Source of the DNA: CAYWPG01 sp964460035
GTDB taxonomy: Bacteria > Pseudomonadota > Gammaproteobacteria > Nitrococcales > AK92
Length of the DNA stretch: 54,116 nucleotides
Assembly (NCBI GenBank): GCA_964460035.1
Contig: CAYWPG010000026.1
Span: forward strand, 1-54,116
Direction of reading: 5' to 3'
Both the position numbers and the translations under genes were made by a program. The notes beneath the pieces were generated by a model. That model did not search any database, was not told the DNA's origin, and saw only the letters and a program-made list of their open reading frames with translations. Shown piece by piece: positions 42,945-52,362 of the stretch (its first letter is position 1; each line of letters begins with the position of its first letter).

Positions 42945-43718
42945 ATGAGTGATCATGACAGCGTAGTCCAACAACAGTTCGGCGATCGTGCAGACGCCTA
43001 CCTCGCCAGCTCGGTGCACGCCCATGGCGAGGAGTTCGCTTTGCTGCGCGAGCAGCTACGCTCGTATGCAGAGGCGCGCGTCCTCGATCTGGGATGCGGC
43101 GCCGGGCATGTCAGTTTTCAGCTAGCCCCTCTGGCGCGCGAAGTCGTCGCCTACGATCCGGCCCAACCCATGCTGGACCTGGTGGCCGCAACTGCCCACA
43201 GCCGCGCCCTGGCCAATATCCGCACCCAGCGCGGCAGCGCCGAAGCGCTGCCATTCGCCGATAGCGCCTTCCACTTCGTGGCAAGCCGGTTTTCCGCGCA
43301 CCACTGGAGCGACCTGGAGCGCGCGCTAAGAGAGGTCCGGCGAGTGCTGAAGCCCTCAGGGCGGGCGGTGTTCATCGACGTGGCGGCGCCGGGGTCTCCC
43401 CTTCTAGACACCTTCCTCCAAGCCCTGGAACTCCTGCGCGATCCCAGTCATGTGCGCGACTATTCCAGTGCCGAATGGTTCGAACGTCTCGGTGCCGCAG
43501 GCCTGCAAGTAGACAGCTACCGCCGCCAGCGCCTGCGCCTGGAATTCGAATCCTGGGTGCGCCGATCGGGCACCCCGGCGCCAATGCGCGAGGCGCTTCT
43601 GCTGTTGCAGAAGCGTGTCGGAGAGGAGGTTCGCGACTATTTCGAGATCGCGGCCGATGGTTCGTTCACCTGCGACGTGATCGTGCTGGTCGCCACACCC
43701 CTAGCCGGCGGCTGTTAA
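42945..43718 (+). CDS. class I SAM-dependent methyltransferase (YafE-like)
   Basis: The 257-aa protein has motif I ARVLDLGCGAGHVSFQLA, an acidic residue in VVAYDPAQPML, motif II RGSAEALPFADSAFHFVASR and motif III VLKPSGRAVFIDVAAPGSPL, the UbiE/YafE-like order. The substrate is unknown. The start is ATG 42945 with GAGGG ten bases upstream; an earlier ATG at 42918 adds nine residues. It forms a divergent pair with the LysR gene. Confidence 0.87.
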   Translation: MSDHDSVVQQQFGDRADAYLASSVHAHGEEFALLREQLRSYAEARVLDLGCGAGHVSFQLAPLAREVVAYDPAQPMLDLVAATAHSRALANIRTQRGSAEALPFADSAFHFVASRFSAHHWSDLERALREVRRVLKPSGRAVFIDVAAPGSPLLDTFLQALELLRDPSHVRDYSSAEWFERLGAAGLQVDSYRRQRLRLEFESWVRRSGTPAPMREALLLLQKRVGEEVRDYFEIAADGSFTCDVIVLVATPLAGGC

Positions 43719-43756
43719 ACTAGCGAGCGGCACAAGCCCGAGAAACGGGATTTGAC

Positions 43757-43795
43757 GTCCTGCCGCAAGCAAGCAGCTATGCGGAGCGGCAAGAC
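43757..43795 (+). repeat. imperfect inverted repeat in the hydantoinase leader
   Basis: GTCCTGCCGC (43757-43766) is inverted by GCGGCAAGAC (43786-43795) with one mismatch, and a small CCCG/CGGG hairpin precedes it. It lies 51 bp before the next start codon. It could be a leader structure or an operator. Confidence 0.35.
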
Positions 43796-43845
43796 GCCAA
43801 GAAACCCTCCATACCGACGCGCATAACTTCTGAGCAGGAGTGCGC

Positions 43846-46800
43846 ATGAGCGTAGAAGCGAACAAGGGACGCTGGCAGTTCTGGATAGACCGCGGCGGCA
43901 CCTTCACCGACGTCATTGCCCGCAAGCCTGACGGCAGCCTGATCAGCCATAAACTGCTGTCGGAGAATCCGGAACGCTACAGCGATGCTGCGCTGCAGGG
44001 CATCCGGGATCTGCTGGGGCTCGCGCCCGAGGAGGAGATTCCCGGCGAGCGGCTGGAAGCGGTGAAGATGGGCACCACGGTAGCCACCAACGCCCTGCTA
44101 GAGCGCAAGGGCGAGCGTACCGTACTCGTGATCACCCGCGGCTTTGCCGATGCACTGCGCATCGGCTACCAGACCCGGCCCGACATCTTCGCGCTGGAGA
44201 TTCGCCTGCCGGAACAGCTCTACGGGCATGTGGTAGAAGTCGACGAGCGCGTGCGCGCCGACGGCGCGGTGCTGCGGGCTCCCGACACCGCGCGGGTACG
44301 CGAGGATCTAGAGGCTGCGTTCGCGCTCGGCTACCGCGCCTGCGCCATCGTTTTCATGCACGGTTACCGCTACCCGGAACACGAGCAGGCGGTGGCCGCG
44401 CTGGCACGCCGGATCGGCTTCACACGCGTCAGCGTCTCGCACGAAGTAAGCCCGCTGATAAAGCTGATAGGCCGTGGCGATACCACCGTGGTCGACGCCT
44501 ATCTCTCCCCCATACTCAAGCGCTACGCCAATCAGGTCGCCGCTGCGCTGGGCGCTGCCCGGCTGCAGTTCATGAAATCGGACGGGGGACTTACCGACGC
44601 GCGCTTCTTCGAAGGCAAGGACGCCATCCTCTCCGGCCCTGCGGGCGGCATCGTCAGTTGCGTGCGCACTGCGCAAATGGCAGGTTTCGACCGCGTGATC
44701 GGCTTCGACATGGGTGGCACGTCCACTGACGTGTCGCACTTCGACGGCGAGTTCGAGCGCACGTTCGAATCGACAATCGCCGGTGTGCGGATGCGCGTAC
44801 CCATGATGGCTATCCATACGGTTGCCGCGGGTGGCGGCTCCCGGCTCTTCTTCGATGGCACGCGCTATCGCGTCGGCCCGGAGTCGGCCGGCGCCAACCC
44901 GGGACCGGCCTGCTATCGTCGCGGCGGACCGCTCACCGTGACCGACTGCAACGTCATGCTAGGCAAGCTGCAGCCGGAGTTCTTTCCGCACGTATTCGGC
45001 CCCGGCGGCAACGAGCCCTTGGATCGCGAAGTGGTGCAGCGCAAGTTCGCCGAACTCGCCCGCCGCATCCACGAGGCCACTGGCGACACTCGCACGCCGG
45101 TAGAAGTGGCGGACGGCTTTCTCAAGATCGCCGTGGAAAACATGGCGAACGCGATCAAGCACATTTCGGTGCAGCGCGGTCACGACGTCACCCGCTACGT
45201 CTTGAACTGCTTCGGCGGCGCGGGCGGCCAACACGCCTGCCTGGTGGCCGATGCGCTGGGCATGAAGCGCGTGCTGATCCATCCGCTGGCCGGTGTGCTG
45301 TCCGCTTATGGCATGGGCCTGGCGGATCTGACCACGTTGCGCGAGCTGGCCGTAGATGCGGCCCTGGACGATACGCTGATAGCGGCGCTGGCTCCACAGC
45401 TGTCGGAGCGCGAAGCCGACGGGCGCCGCGAACTCCAAGCTCAGGGCGTGAAGCACGAGCTGATCAGCGTCCAGCGCAAACTTCAGGTGCGTTACGAAGG
45501 CACCGACACCGCGCTGCTAGTACCCTACGGCAGCGCCGAGACGGTGCGCGCGGCATTCGAGGCGGCGCATCGCCAGCAATTCGGCTTCACCATGCCGGAA
45601 AAGCCGCTGAATGTCGCAGCCGCCGTGGTGGAAGTCATCGGCCGCAGCGACGCCTGGCGGGAGGAGCCGGAGCTGCCGCTGCGCAGCGAAGGCAGGCTCG
45701 AGCCGCTGAACTGGGTCGAGACCTACATGGGCGGAGCCACTCACCCCGCCACCCCGGTATACGACCGCGAGCACATGCTGCCGGGCGATGCGATAGACGG
45801 TCCGGCTATAGTCCGCGACCCCGTTTCCACCATTGTCGTAGAACCCGGCTGGCGCGCCACGGTAACGCGCAAGAATCACCTCGTCATGAAACGCGTTCAG
45901 CCATTGCCCAAGCGCGTCGCGATCGGCACCGACGCCGATCCGGTAATGCTGGAGGTGTTCAACAACCTGTTCATGTCCATCGCCGAGCAAATGGGCGGCA
46001 CGCTGGAGAAAACCGCCTATTCGGCCAACATCAAAGAGCGGCTGGATTTCTCCTGCGCAGTGTTCGACGCGCAGGGAGGTTTGGTGGCCAATGCGCCGCA
46101 CGTGCCCGTGCATCTGGGCTCCATGGGCGAGAGCGTGCGGGCGATCATACAGGCACGCGGGGGCACAATGCGGCCCGGCGATGTCTACCTGCTCAACGAC
46201 CCATATCACGGCGGCACCCACCTGCCCGACATCACGGTGGTCACGCCCGTTTTCGGCACGGGCGAGACCGCCAACGAGGTGCTCTTCTACATCGCCAGCC
46301 GCGCCCACCACGCCGATGTGGGCGGCAGCACCCCCGGCTCCATGCCGCCGGACAGCCGAGTGATCGAGGACGAGGGCGTGCTGATCACCAACTTCCAGGC
46401 TGTGGCCGCAGGCGAGTTTCGCGAACAGGCCCTGCGCGAGCTGTTCGGCAGCGGACCTATGCCGGCACGCAACGTCGAGCAGAACCTGGCGGATCTGAAG
46501 GCGCAGATAGCGGCCAACAACCGTGGCGTGAACGAGCTGCGGCGCATGGTCGAGCACTTCGGGCTGGATGTGGTGCAAGCCTATATGCAGCACGTCCAGG
46601 ACAACGCCGAAGAGCAGGTTCGCCGCGTGCTCGACGTACTGGAAGACGGGGAGTGGGAGAAAGAGCTGGACAGCGGCGCCCGTATCAAGGTGCGAATCCG
46701 CGTGGACAAGCGGCAGCGCCGTGCCGTGATTGACTTCACCGGTACCAGCGAACAGCAAGCGGGCAACTTCAACGCGCCCAAGGCGGTCACTCGCGCGGCC

Positions 46801-47478
46801 GTCCTTTACGTGCTGAGAACCCTGGTAAAGGACAACATCCCGCTCAACGACGGTTGTCTCAAGCCCATAGAGCTGATCATACCCGAGGGCTCTATGCTGA
46901 ACCCGGTCTACCCCGCAGCGGTGGTGGCAGGCAATGTGGAAGTCAGCCAGGTGGTAACCGATACGCTGTATGCCGCCCTGGGCGTCCTGGCCAACGGGCA
47001 AGGCACCATGAATAACGTCACCTTCGGCAACGCCCGCTACCAGCACTACGAAACCTTATGCGGGGGTAGCGGCGCCGGCCGCGGCTTCGACGGCGCTAGC
47101 GCGGTGCATGTGCACATGACCAACAGCCGCCTCACCGACCCGGAAGTGCTGGAGACGCGCTTTCCCGTGCAACTGGATGCGTTCTCCATCCGCCACGGCT
47201 CCGGCGGCGCCGGCCGCTGGCGCGGCGGCGATGGCGTAGAGCGGCGCATCCGCTTTCTCGAAGCCATGACGGTGGCCGTGCTCGCCAACTCGCGCCGGAT
47301 CGCGCCCAGCGGTCTTGCCGGCGGTCGGGACGGACAAGTGGGCACGGCCTGGATAGAACGTGCGGACGGCTCGCGGCTACAGCTCACCGGCACGGATAAA
47401 GCACAGGTCGAACCCGGCGATGTCTTCGTCATCCAAACGCCGGGAGGCGGCGGCTATGGCGGCAGCGAGCGAGCGTAA
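43846..47478 (+). CDS. fused hydantoinase/5-oxoprolinase (HyuA-HyuB)
   Basis: The 1210-aa protein joins both halves of the ATP-dependent hydantoinase/oxoprolinase superfamily. The HyuA-like part (about 1-690) opens with FWIDRGGTFTDVIARKPDG and has SDGGLTDARFFEGKDAILS, GPAGGIVSC and GFDMGGTSTDVSHFDG, the actin/hexokinase-like ATP site. The HyuB part begins near 695 and has LDFSCAVFDAQGGLVANAP and LLNDPYHGGTHLPDITVV. The layout and length match eukaryotic-type 5-oxoprolinase, which opens 5-oxo-L-proline to glutamate with ATP; hydantoin substrates are an alternative. The start is ATG 43846 with AGGAG upstream. Confidence 0.93.
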   Translation: MSVEANKGRWQFWIDRGGTFTDVIARKPDGSLISHKLLSENPERYSDAALQGIRDLLGLAPEEEIPGERLEAVKMGTTVATNALLERKGERTVLVITRGFADALRIGYQTRPDIFALEIRLPEQLYGHVVEVDERVRADGAVLRAPDTARVREDLEAAFALGYRACAIVFMHGYRYPEHEQAVAALARRIGFTRVSVSHEVSPLIKLIGRGDTTVVDAYLSPILKRYANQVAAALGAARLQFMKSDGGLTDARFFEGKDAILSGPAGGIVSCVRTAQMAGFDRVIGFDMGGTSTDVSHFDGEFERTFESTIAGVRMRVPMMAIHTVAAGGGSRLFFDGTRYRVGPESAGANPGPACYRRGGPLTVTDCNVMLGKLQPEFFPHVFGPGGNEPLDREVVQRKFAELARRIHEATGDTRTPVEVADGFLKIAVENMANAIKHISVQRGHDVTRYVLNCFGGAGGQHACLVADALGMKRVLIHPLAGVLSAYGMGLADLTTLRELAVDAALDDTLIAALAPQLSEREADGRRELQAQGVKHELISVQRKLQVRYEGTDTALLVPYGSAETVRAAFEAAHRQQFGFTMPEKPLNVAAAVVEVIGRSDAWREEPELPLRSEGRLEPLNWVETYMGGATHPATPVYDREHMLPGDAIDGPAIVRDPVSTIVVEPGWRATVTRKNHLVMKRVQPLPKRVAIGTDADPVMLEVFNNLFMSIAEQMGGTLEKTAYSANIKERLDFSCAVFDAQGGLVANAPHVPVHLGSMGESVRAIIQARGGTMRPGDVYLLNDPYHGGTHLPDITVVTPVFGTGETANEVLFYIASRAHHADVGGSTPGSMPPDSRVIEDEGVLITNFQAVAAGEFREQALRELFGSGPMPARNVEQNLADLKAQIAANNRGVNELRRMVEHFGLDVVQAYMQHVQDNAEEQVRRVLDVLEDGEWEKELDSGARIKVRIRVDKRQRRAVIDFTGTSEQQAGNFNAPKAVTRAAVLYVLRTLVKDNIPLNDGCLKPIELIIPEGSMLNPVYPAAVVAGNVEVSQVVTDTLYAALGVLANGQGTMNNVTFGNARYQHYETLCGGSGAGRGFDGASAVHVHMTNSRLTDPEVLETRFPVQLDAFSIRHGSGGAGRWRGGDGVERRIRFLEAMTVAVLANSRRIAPSGLAGGRDGQVGTAWIERADGSRLQLTGTDKAQVEPGDVFVIQTPGGGGYGGSERA

Positions 47479-47539
47479 GCGGTAGGGACGGGAGCGCGCC
47501 GTCGGCGCCCGGCAAGCCCAGCCGAGCGGCGCCTCGCTC

Positions 47540-48331
47540 TTAGCGCGCCTGCAACAGGGTCAACAGCTCGTCGTGCAAAGGCTGTCCATTGCTGGCGAGC
47601 GCCCCGGGCCCATAAATGGTATCGGCGCCGTCGAACGAGCTGAAACGCCCCCCCGCCTCTCTCACCATCACAGCGGCGACGGCCACGTCGTAAGGCTGAA
47701 TCGCCGGGTCGACCACGGCGTCCGCCTGTCCTTGTAGCAAAGCGCCGTAGTTGGCGAAATCGCCCAGCCCGCGCTGCGTATAGCTCTGCTGCGCCAATCC
47801 AAGCAGCGCCTGCCCGCGCCCATCGTCGGTGAACTGCGCAAGCCCGCCATGGCAGACCAGCGCGTCGGCCAGGCGTTCGATAGCCGACAGCCGCACGGGG
47901 CGCCCATTGACGTAGGCCCCGTGTCCTAGCACCGCCGTGTACAGATCGCCTGCTGCAGGCAGGAAGGCCACGCCTGCTATGGGCCGGCCGTCGTACTCCA
48001 CGCCGACAAGCACCGACCAAGTGGGCAAGCCCCGCATGAACGCGCGGGTGCCGTCGATAGGATCAACTAAAAAGCGCAGCCCAGCGCCGGCCTCGTTATC
48101 GCCGCCGAACTCTTCGCCGAGCAGGCGGGCCGATGGAAACCTCGTTCGCACGAACCGCGCCAACTGCTCTTCGACCGCCCGGTCGGCCGCTGTCACCGGC
48201 GTCCGATCCGGCTTCTTCTGTGCCCGCTGCCCCGCACCATCGCGCTGCATTGCCAGGGCCAGTTCGCCGGCGGTCAGCACTGCCGAGATCAAATCGTCAA
48301 AGGCGGCGCGGCCGCCCAGTTGGTCAAGCAT
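47540..48331 (-). CDS. inositol monophosphatase family enzyme (HisN-like)
   Basis: The 263-aa Mg-dependent phosphatase has the lithium-sensitive family motifs: ARLLGEEFGGD, LVDPIDGTRAFMRGLPTWSV, and the C-terminal QPYDVAVAAVMVREAGG. Members dephosphorylate histidinol phosphate, inositol phosphates or PAP; the size and the FMRGLPTW segment suit the histidinol-phosphatase branch, but this is not decisive. The start is the ATG complementary to 48329-48331; AGGAA lies about eleven bases upstream. It is convergent with the hydantoinase gene. Confidence 0.9.
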   Translation of the reverse strand: MLDQLGGRAAFDDLISAVLTAGELALAMQRDGAGQRAQKKPDRTPVTAADRAVEEQLARFVRTRFPSARLLGEEFGGDNEAGAGLRFLVDPIDGTRAFMRGLPTWSVLVGVEYDGRPIAGVAFLPAAGDLYTAVLGHGAYVNGRPVRLSAIERLADALVCHGGLAQFTDDGRGQALLGLAQQSYTQRGLGDFANYGALLQGQADAVVDPAIQPYDVAVAAVMVREAGGRFSSFDGADTIYGPGALASNGQPLHDELLTLLQAR

Positions 48332-48426
48332 CGGTTTAGCGTTCCTGTAGTTAACGTAATAGCTTGCGCATGAAGCGGCGTTGGATGGGCAGAACGTAAC
48401 CGAGCCCCCTCCCGGGTGCAAGGCGG

Positions 48427-48963
48427 CTACTGCAAGATGCGAAAGTCAGGGCCGCCGCTGTTATCGCTATCCAGAGCGCCTGCCGCCGCGAACTGCCGGA
48501 TACGGAAGATCGTGTCCCGATCCGCGGCGCGATAGGCCTCCTTCATCAAGCCCGCCAAAGGGCTGCGCGCATAGTGGTCTTCCGATCGCGCTGTGTACAC
48601 GAAGCGCACGAAGAGCTCGCCGGGCGCGGGCTCCTCGATGCGCATGGTCAGTGAGAAACTCGCATCGCTGCCTGGCTGCTCGACCTCATAATGAATGCTC
48701 TGGCGATCGCGAAACTGTACGCGATCCTTGACCAGATAGCTGCCAAAGCGCAGCTGGCGCTGCAGCTCCCCACCCTCGCCATAACGCACGGTGCTCTCGT
48801 CCAGCCACGGGATGAACAGCTGCGGCGCTTCCGCGCGCAGCACCAACCCATGCCAGAGCTGTTCGCGAGAGAGTGGGACGATTCGCGGATCGCGAGGATC
48901 GTTGATCTGTACCAAATGCTCGAAGCGCAACGACTCGTCGTCCGCACCAGACATATTGCGCAT
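48427..48963 (-). CDS. AtaL-like SRPBCC family protein (DUF1857)
   Basis: The 178-aa protein reads as a START/SRPBCC hydrophobic-ligand-binding fold of the AtaL-like type: FEHLVQINDPRDPRIVPLSR, QLWHGLVLRAEAPQLFIP, then RFGSYLVKDRVQFRDRQSIH and a C-terminal helix. No enzymatic residues can be assigned. The start is the ATG complementary to 48961-48963, with GAGGAG seven bases upstream. The gene ends 95 bp before the start of the inositol-phosphatase gene and shares its strand. Confidence 0.78.
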   Translation of the reverse strand: MRNMSGADDESLRFEHLVQINDPRDPRIVPLSREQLWHGLVLRAEAPQLFIPWLDESTVRYGEGGELQRQLRFGSYLVKDRVQFRDRQSIHYEVEQPGSDASFSLTMRIEEPAPGELFVRFVYTARSEDHYARSPLAGLMKEAYRAADRDTIFRIRQFAAAGALDSDNSGGPDFRILQ

Positions 48964-49317
48964 GATTCCGCTCCTCGCCAGGCAGCGCCGCTTCGCCTCG
49001 TCTCACACCTGCGCGGGGACAGGCATGCCACGATTGAAAGCCAGCTATTGAGGAAGCGCCTAGTTTTGCAGAGCGCTTCCCTTAGTTCGGACCCTTCGAC
49101 GGCGGCAGCGTTCCCTCGCTGCCGCACACGGCTACGGTGCGCTGTGTCCAGGATTTTCACCAGGGCTTCGGGAAGAGCTGCCGTCTGGCGCGCACTCCGC
49201 TATGCTGATCCAAACGATAAAAAATTCGATATGGGGCTGGACACCAGCGTAGCGACCGATATTCTCTGTCTAATTTAGGTCTCTTTATATACAGCCCAGG
49301 GAGCGGGGCAAGCCGAC
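48964..49317. other. 354-bp intergenic region with two strong hairpins
   Basis: No gene is seen. It has GGAAGCGC/GCGCTTCC (49052-49080) and a 9-bp stem GCGGCAGCG / CGCTGCCGC (49102-49125) with loop TTCCCT. AT-rich sequence with a TTATAT box (49285-49290) lies just upstream of the kinase start and may be its promoter. A small untranslated RNA is conceivable. Confidence 0.45.
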
Positions 49318-51597
49318 GTGCCATCGCCTTTTGCAACGTTAGCGCACTCGCTGCGCGGTCGCCTTTTGCTTCTAACGGCCGCAATCGTTCTTCCCACCAT
49401 CGTGCTGGCCGGCTACATCATCGTCGGAGCGCACCAAGACGAGCGCGCCGGCCTTGATCGACGACTACAGGATACTGCCCGTGCATTAACCCTGGCGCTG
49501 GACCGGCAACTAGGCCAGACCGAGGCCATCCTGAAGACGCTCGCTCTGTCGCCGGCGCTCACCGATGGGGATTACTCCCGCTTCAAGGCCGAAGCCACTG
49601 CGGCGATCCCTTATGAAGGTGCCTGGATCGTGGCCTTGGCTCCCGATTGCAGGCAGGTCATCAACACGCGCCTGCCTCCCGAAGCGCCGCTACCCGCGCC
49701 GGATTGTTCCGAGGAAATGAAACAAAGCCTGATCCAGGGTGAGACCTATATCTCCAACCTTGTCTCCAGCATATCCGTCCCGGGCCAGATGGCGGTGATG
49801 ATCGCGGTGCCGGTGCACGGCACGCGTGAAATCGCCGTCTTAATGATGCTATTGCCGGCAGAGACGCTGAGCAGCCTGTTTGCCGATCAAGGCATTCACG
49901 GCGAAAGGGGCTGGATCTCCGCGATCATGGATCGGAAAGGAGTGGTCATCGCCCGCAATCGTCGCGGCGTCAACTTTGTCGGCCGCACCGCCACCGAGCA
50001 ATCACGCACCGCGATCAGCCAGAGCGAGTCAGGGATCTTTCACAGCGTCACCTTGGATGGCGTGCCCAGCCTCGCGGCCTTTAACCGATCGCAGCACTCT
50101 GGCTGGACGATCATTCTCGGTGTGCCGGAAGCCCAGCTCTACACGTCGACCATCCAGTTGCTCACCACCCTTGGCGCGGCAACCTTAGGCTTGGTACTCC
50201 TCGGCATATTGCTATCGGCATGGATAGGGAGAGGGATCGTTCGTTCCATGGCCACACTGGTGGCCAATGCCGAAGCCGTAGGGCGTGGCGAAATACCCTT
50301 GCCGCCCACCGCCGGCATGGAAGAAACGAATCTGGTAGCGCAGGCCCTGCACGACGCGGCGGTACGACTGAAAGTGCGCGAGGAAGAGCTGCTGCGGCTG
50401 AACGAGACTCTGGAAGCCAGAATCCAGGAAGCTTCCGAGCGTCTGGTCGCCGCTAAAAAGCTGGAAGCGGTCGGCCGCCTCACTGGCGGCGTCGCGCACG
50501 ACTTCAACAACCTGCTGGCCGCCATCCGCATCAATCTGGACTTGGCGTGCCGACATGTGTCCAACGAGCGCGCCATACGGTTCATCGACGCCGCTCGCGA
50601 TAGCACCGAGCGCGGCGCCAAGCTGGTGTCGCAGCTTATCGCCTTCGCACGCAAGCAGCGGCTCGAGCCCGAGCCGGTGGATGTCAACGCCACCGTGGCC
50701 TCCATGGCCCAGATGCTGCGTAGCACCATCAGCGGCACCATCGAAATCCGCACCGATCTGATGCCGCATCTCCCCCTGGCGCTGGCGGATCGCACTCAGC
50801 TGGAACTGATCATCATGAATCTGGCCATCAATGCGCGCGACGCTATCGCCGAGAAATCAGGCGTTATCGCGCTGACCACCCGGCAGGCCGAAGTGGGACA
50901 CACGGCCGGCCGGCCCGAAGCCCCTGCGCCGGGCACTTATGTGGTACTGAGCGTGACCGATAACGGCAGCGGCATGGATCAGGAAGCGCTGGCACGCGTA
51001 TTCGAGCCGTTCTACACCACCAAGGAAGTCGGTCACGGGTCCGGCCTGGGGCTGCCGCAAGTATTGGGAATCGTCAAGCAGCTGGGCGGGGGCATCCATA
51101 TAGACAGCAAGCCCGGAGCAGGCACCCAGGTCGATGTTTTCCTGCCGCTTGCTCCGACCGGGGCCGTGCCTGCCGCGGCCGAACCCAGCACACCAAGGCG
51201 CGCCAACCTGGCAGGACTGAAAGTGCTACTGGTGGACGACGACGCTTCCGTGCGTACCGCCGTCGCGGCTCTGCTTACATCCGCTGGCTGCGAGGTGCTC
51301 TCCGCCGGTGGCGGATCGGCTGCACTGCGTCTGCTGGAGCAAGGCAAGGCCCCCAGCGTGGCGCTGATCGATTACGCCATGCCCGGCATGACCGGCACCG
51401 AACTTGCGGCGCGGCTGAAGGAGTCTCACCCGAACATTGCAATAGTGCTGATGAGCGGCTATGCCGAGACCGACGCCCTCACCCAGCGCTGGTCCGGCCC
51501 GTTTCTCCACAAGCCGTTTCAGGAAAACGTGCTCTATGCCACGCTCGCACAAGCCGCCACGAGCGCGTCTTCGATAGGATGGCGCCCCGCCTTCTAA
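49318..51597 (+). CDS. membrane hybrid histidine kinase (sensor-HisKA-HATPase-REC)
   Basis: The 759-aa kinase has two transmembrane helices (about 15-37 and 281-303) around a periplasmic sensor of about 240 residues with a dCache-like pattern (GWISAIMDRKGVVIARN, SGWTIILGVP). A HAMP-like linker follows. The dimerisation box is LTGGVAHDFNNLLAAI with His394, of the HDFNN type. ATPase boxes are IMNLAINARDAI, VTDNGSGMD and GSGLGLPQVLG. A receiver domain ends the chain with Asp685 (LIDYAMPGMTG) and Lys in FLHKPFQ. The start is GTG 49318, with GGGAG somewhat far. The signal and partner are unknown. Confidence 0.92.
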   Translation: MPSPFATLAHSLRGRLLLLTAAIVLPTIVLAGYIIVGAHQDERAGLDRRLQDTARALTLALDRQLGQTEAILKTLALSPALTDGDYSRFKAEATAAIPYEGAWIVALAPDCRQVINTRLPPEAPLPAPDCSEEMKQSLIQGETYISNLVSSISVPGQMAVMIAVPVHGTREIAVLMMLLPAETLSSLFADQGIHGERGWISAIMDRKGVVIARNRRGVNFVGRTATEQSRTAISQSESGIFHSVTLDGVPSLAAFNRSQHSGWTIILGVPEAQLYTSTIQLLTTLGAATLGLVLLGILLSAWIGRGIVRSMATLVANAEAVGRGEIPLPPTAGMEETNLVAQALHDAAVRLKVREEELLRLNETLEARIQEASERLVAAKKLEAVGRLTGGVAHDFNNLLAAIRINLDLACRHVSNERAIRFIDAARDSTERGAKLVSQLIAFARKQRLEPEPVDVNATVASMAQMLRSTISGTIEIRTDLMPHLPLALADRTQLELIIMNLAINARDAIAEKSGVIALTTRQAEVGHTAGRPEAPAPGTYVVLSVTDNGSGMDQEALARVFEPFYTTKEVGHGSGLGLPQVLGIVKQLGGGIHIDSKPGAGTQVDVFLPLAPTGAVPAAAEPSTPRRANLAGLKVLLVDDDASVRTAVAALLTSAGCEVLSAGGGSAALRLLEQGKAPSVALIDYAMPGMTGTELAARLKESHPNIAIVLMSGYAETDALTQRWSGPFLHKPFQENVLYATLAQAATSASSIGWRPAF

Positions 51598-51617
51598 GCA
51601 CCCGCCGCGCAAACACC

Positions 51618-52268
51618 TTACAACGCCTTGCGGAAGGTCAGATTGATCCGGCAGTCACCACAAAGCGGATGCACGCCTTGCGCCAGCGGCGCCACACCGT
51701 GAAAGGCCATCCGCGCGGCACCGCCCCAAACCACCACATCGCCGTGCTCCAACGGCACGCGCATAGGACGGCTGCCACGGCTTTCCGTACCGAACAAGAA
51801 CGTCGCCGGCAGCCCCAGCGACACCGACACTATAGGGGCGCTGAAATCGCGCTCGTCCTTATCCTGATGCAGCGCCAGCCGGGCTCCTGGGGCGTAGCGA
51901 TTGATCAGGCAGGCATCCGGCTCGAAACCGGGAAAGCCGGCCTCGGCGGCCGCGCGCTGCGCCAGCGTACGCATCGCCTCCGGCATGGCCGGCCAGGGGC
52001 AGCCCGTGACCGGATCCTCCGCCTGGTAGCGGTAACCGCGACGATCGCTCACCCAGCCGACCGTGCCACAGTTGGTCATGGCTACCGACATCCGAAATCC
52101 GCCACGGGTGGTCATATGTCGGAACGGCGCCTGGGAGGCTACGGCCTGCACCGCATCCCACAGCGCTGTTCCCTGCCTGGCGGCAAAGCCGCAAAGCAGC
52201 ACGGCCCCGCGCGCCAGCTCCAGCCGGCGCGGCAACAGCCCCGCTGCCGCGAAAAGATCTCCCGTCAT
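51618..52268 (-). CDS. alkB: AlkB, 2-oxoglutarate/Fe(II) DNA/RNA demethylase
   Basis: The 216-aa enzyme repairs 1-methyladenine and 3-methylcytosine by oxidative demethylation. Iron ligands are His134 and Asp136 (LALHQDKDE) and His190 (MAFHGVAPL); Arg207 and Arg213 in CRINLTFR bind 2-oxoglutarate. NRYAPGARLALHQDK and SVSLGLPATFLFG match enteric AlkB, as does the length. The start is the ATG complementary to 52266-52268. It lies 94 bp after ada on the same strand, so an ada-alkB operon is likely. Confidence 0.95.
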   Translation of the reverse strand: MTGDLFAAAGLLPRRLELARGAVLLCGFAARQGTALWDAVQAVASQAPFRHMTTRGGFRMSVAMTNCGTVGWVSDRRGYRYQAEDPVTGCPWPAMPEAMRTLAQRAAAEAGFPGFEPDACLINRYAPGARLALHQDKDERDFSAPIVSVSLGLPATFLFGTESRGSRPMRVPLEHGDVVVWGGAARMAFHGVAPLAQGVHPLCGDCRINLTFRKAL

Positions 52269-52362
52269 CTATGACGCTCGCCGTGAAGAACCGACAAAAA
52301 CCGCTGCAACCATCAGGCGCGGCGATCTCTTCCTGCGCGCATTCCCGCCTATGGCGCCGCGC

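Noticed and set aside
45517..47046. Long open frame (over 500 codons) on the minus strand inside the hydantoinase gene
   Set aside because: It is a codon-bias shadow of the complete HyuB domain on the plus strand and shows no domain motifs.
49157..49384. Minus-strand frame with an end resembling RelE-type toxins (YRIFYRLDQ)
   Set aside because: It overlaps the kinase start, has no antitoxin partner, and the resemblance is limited to a few residues.
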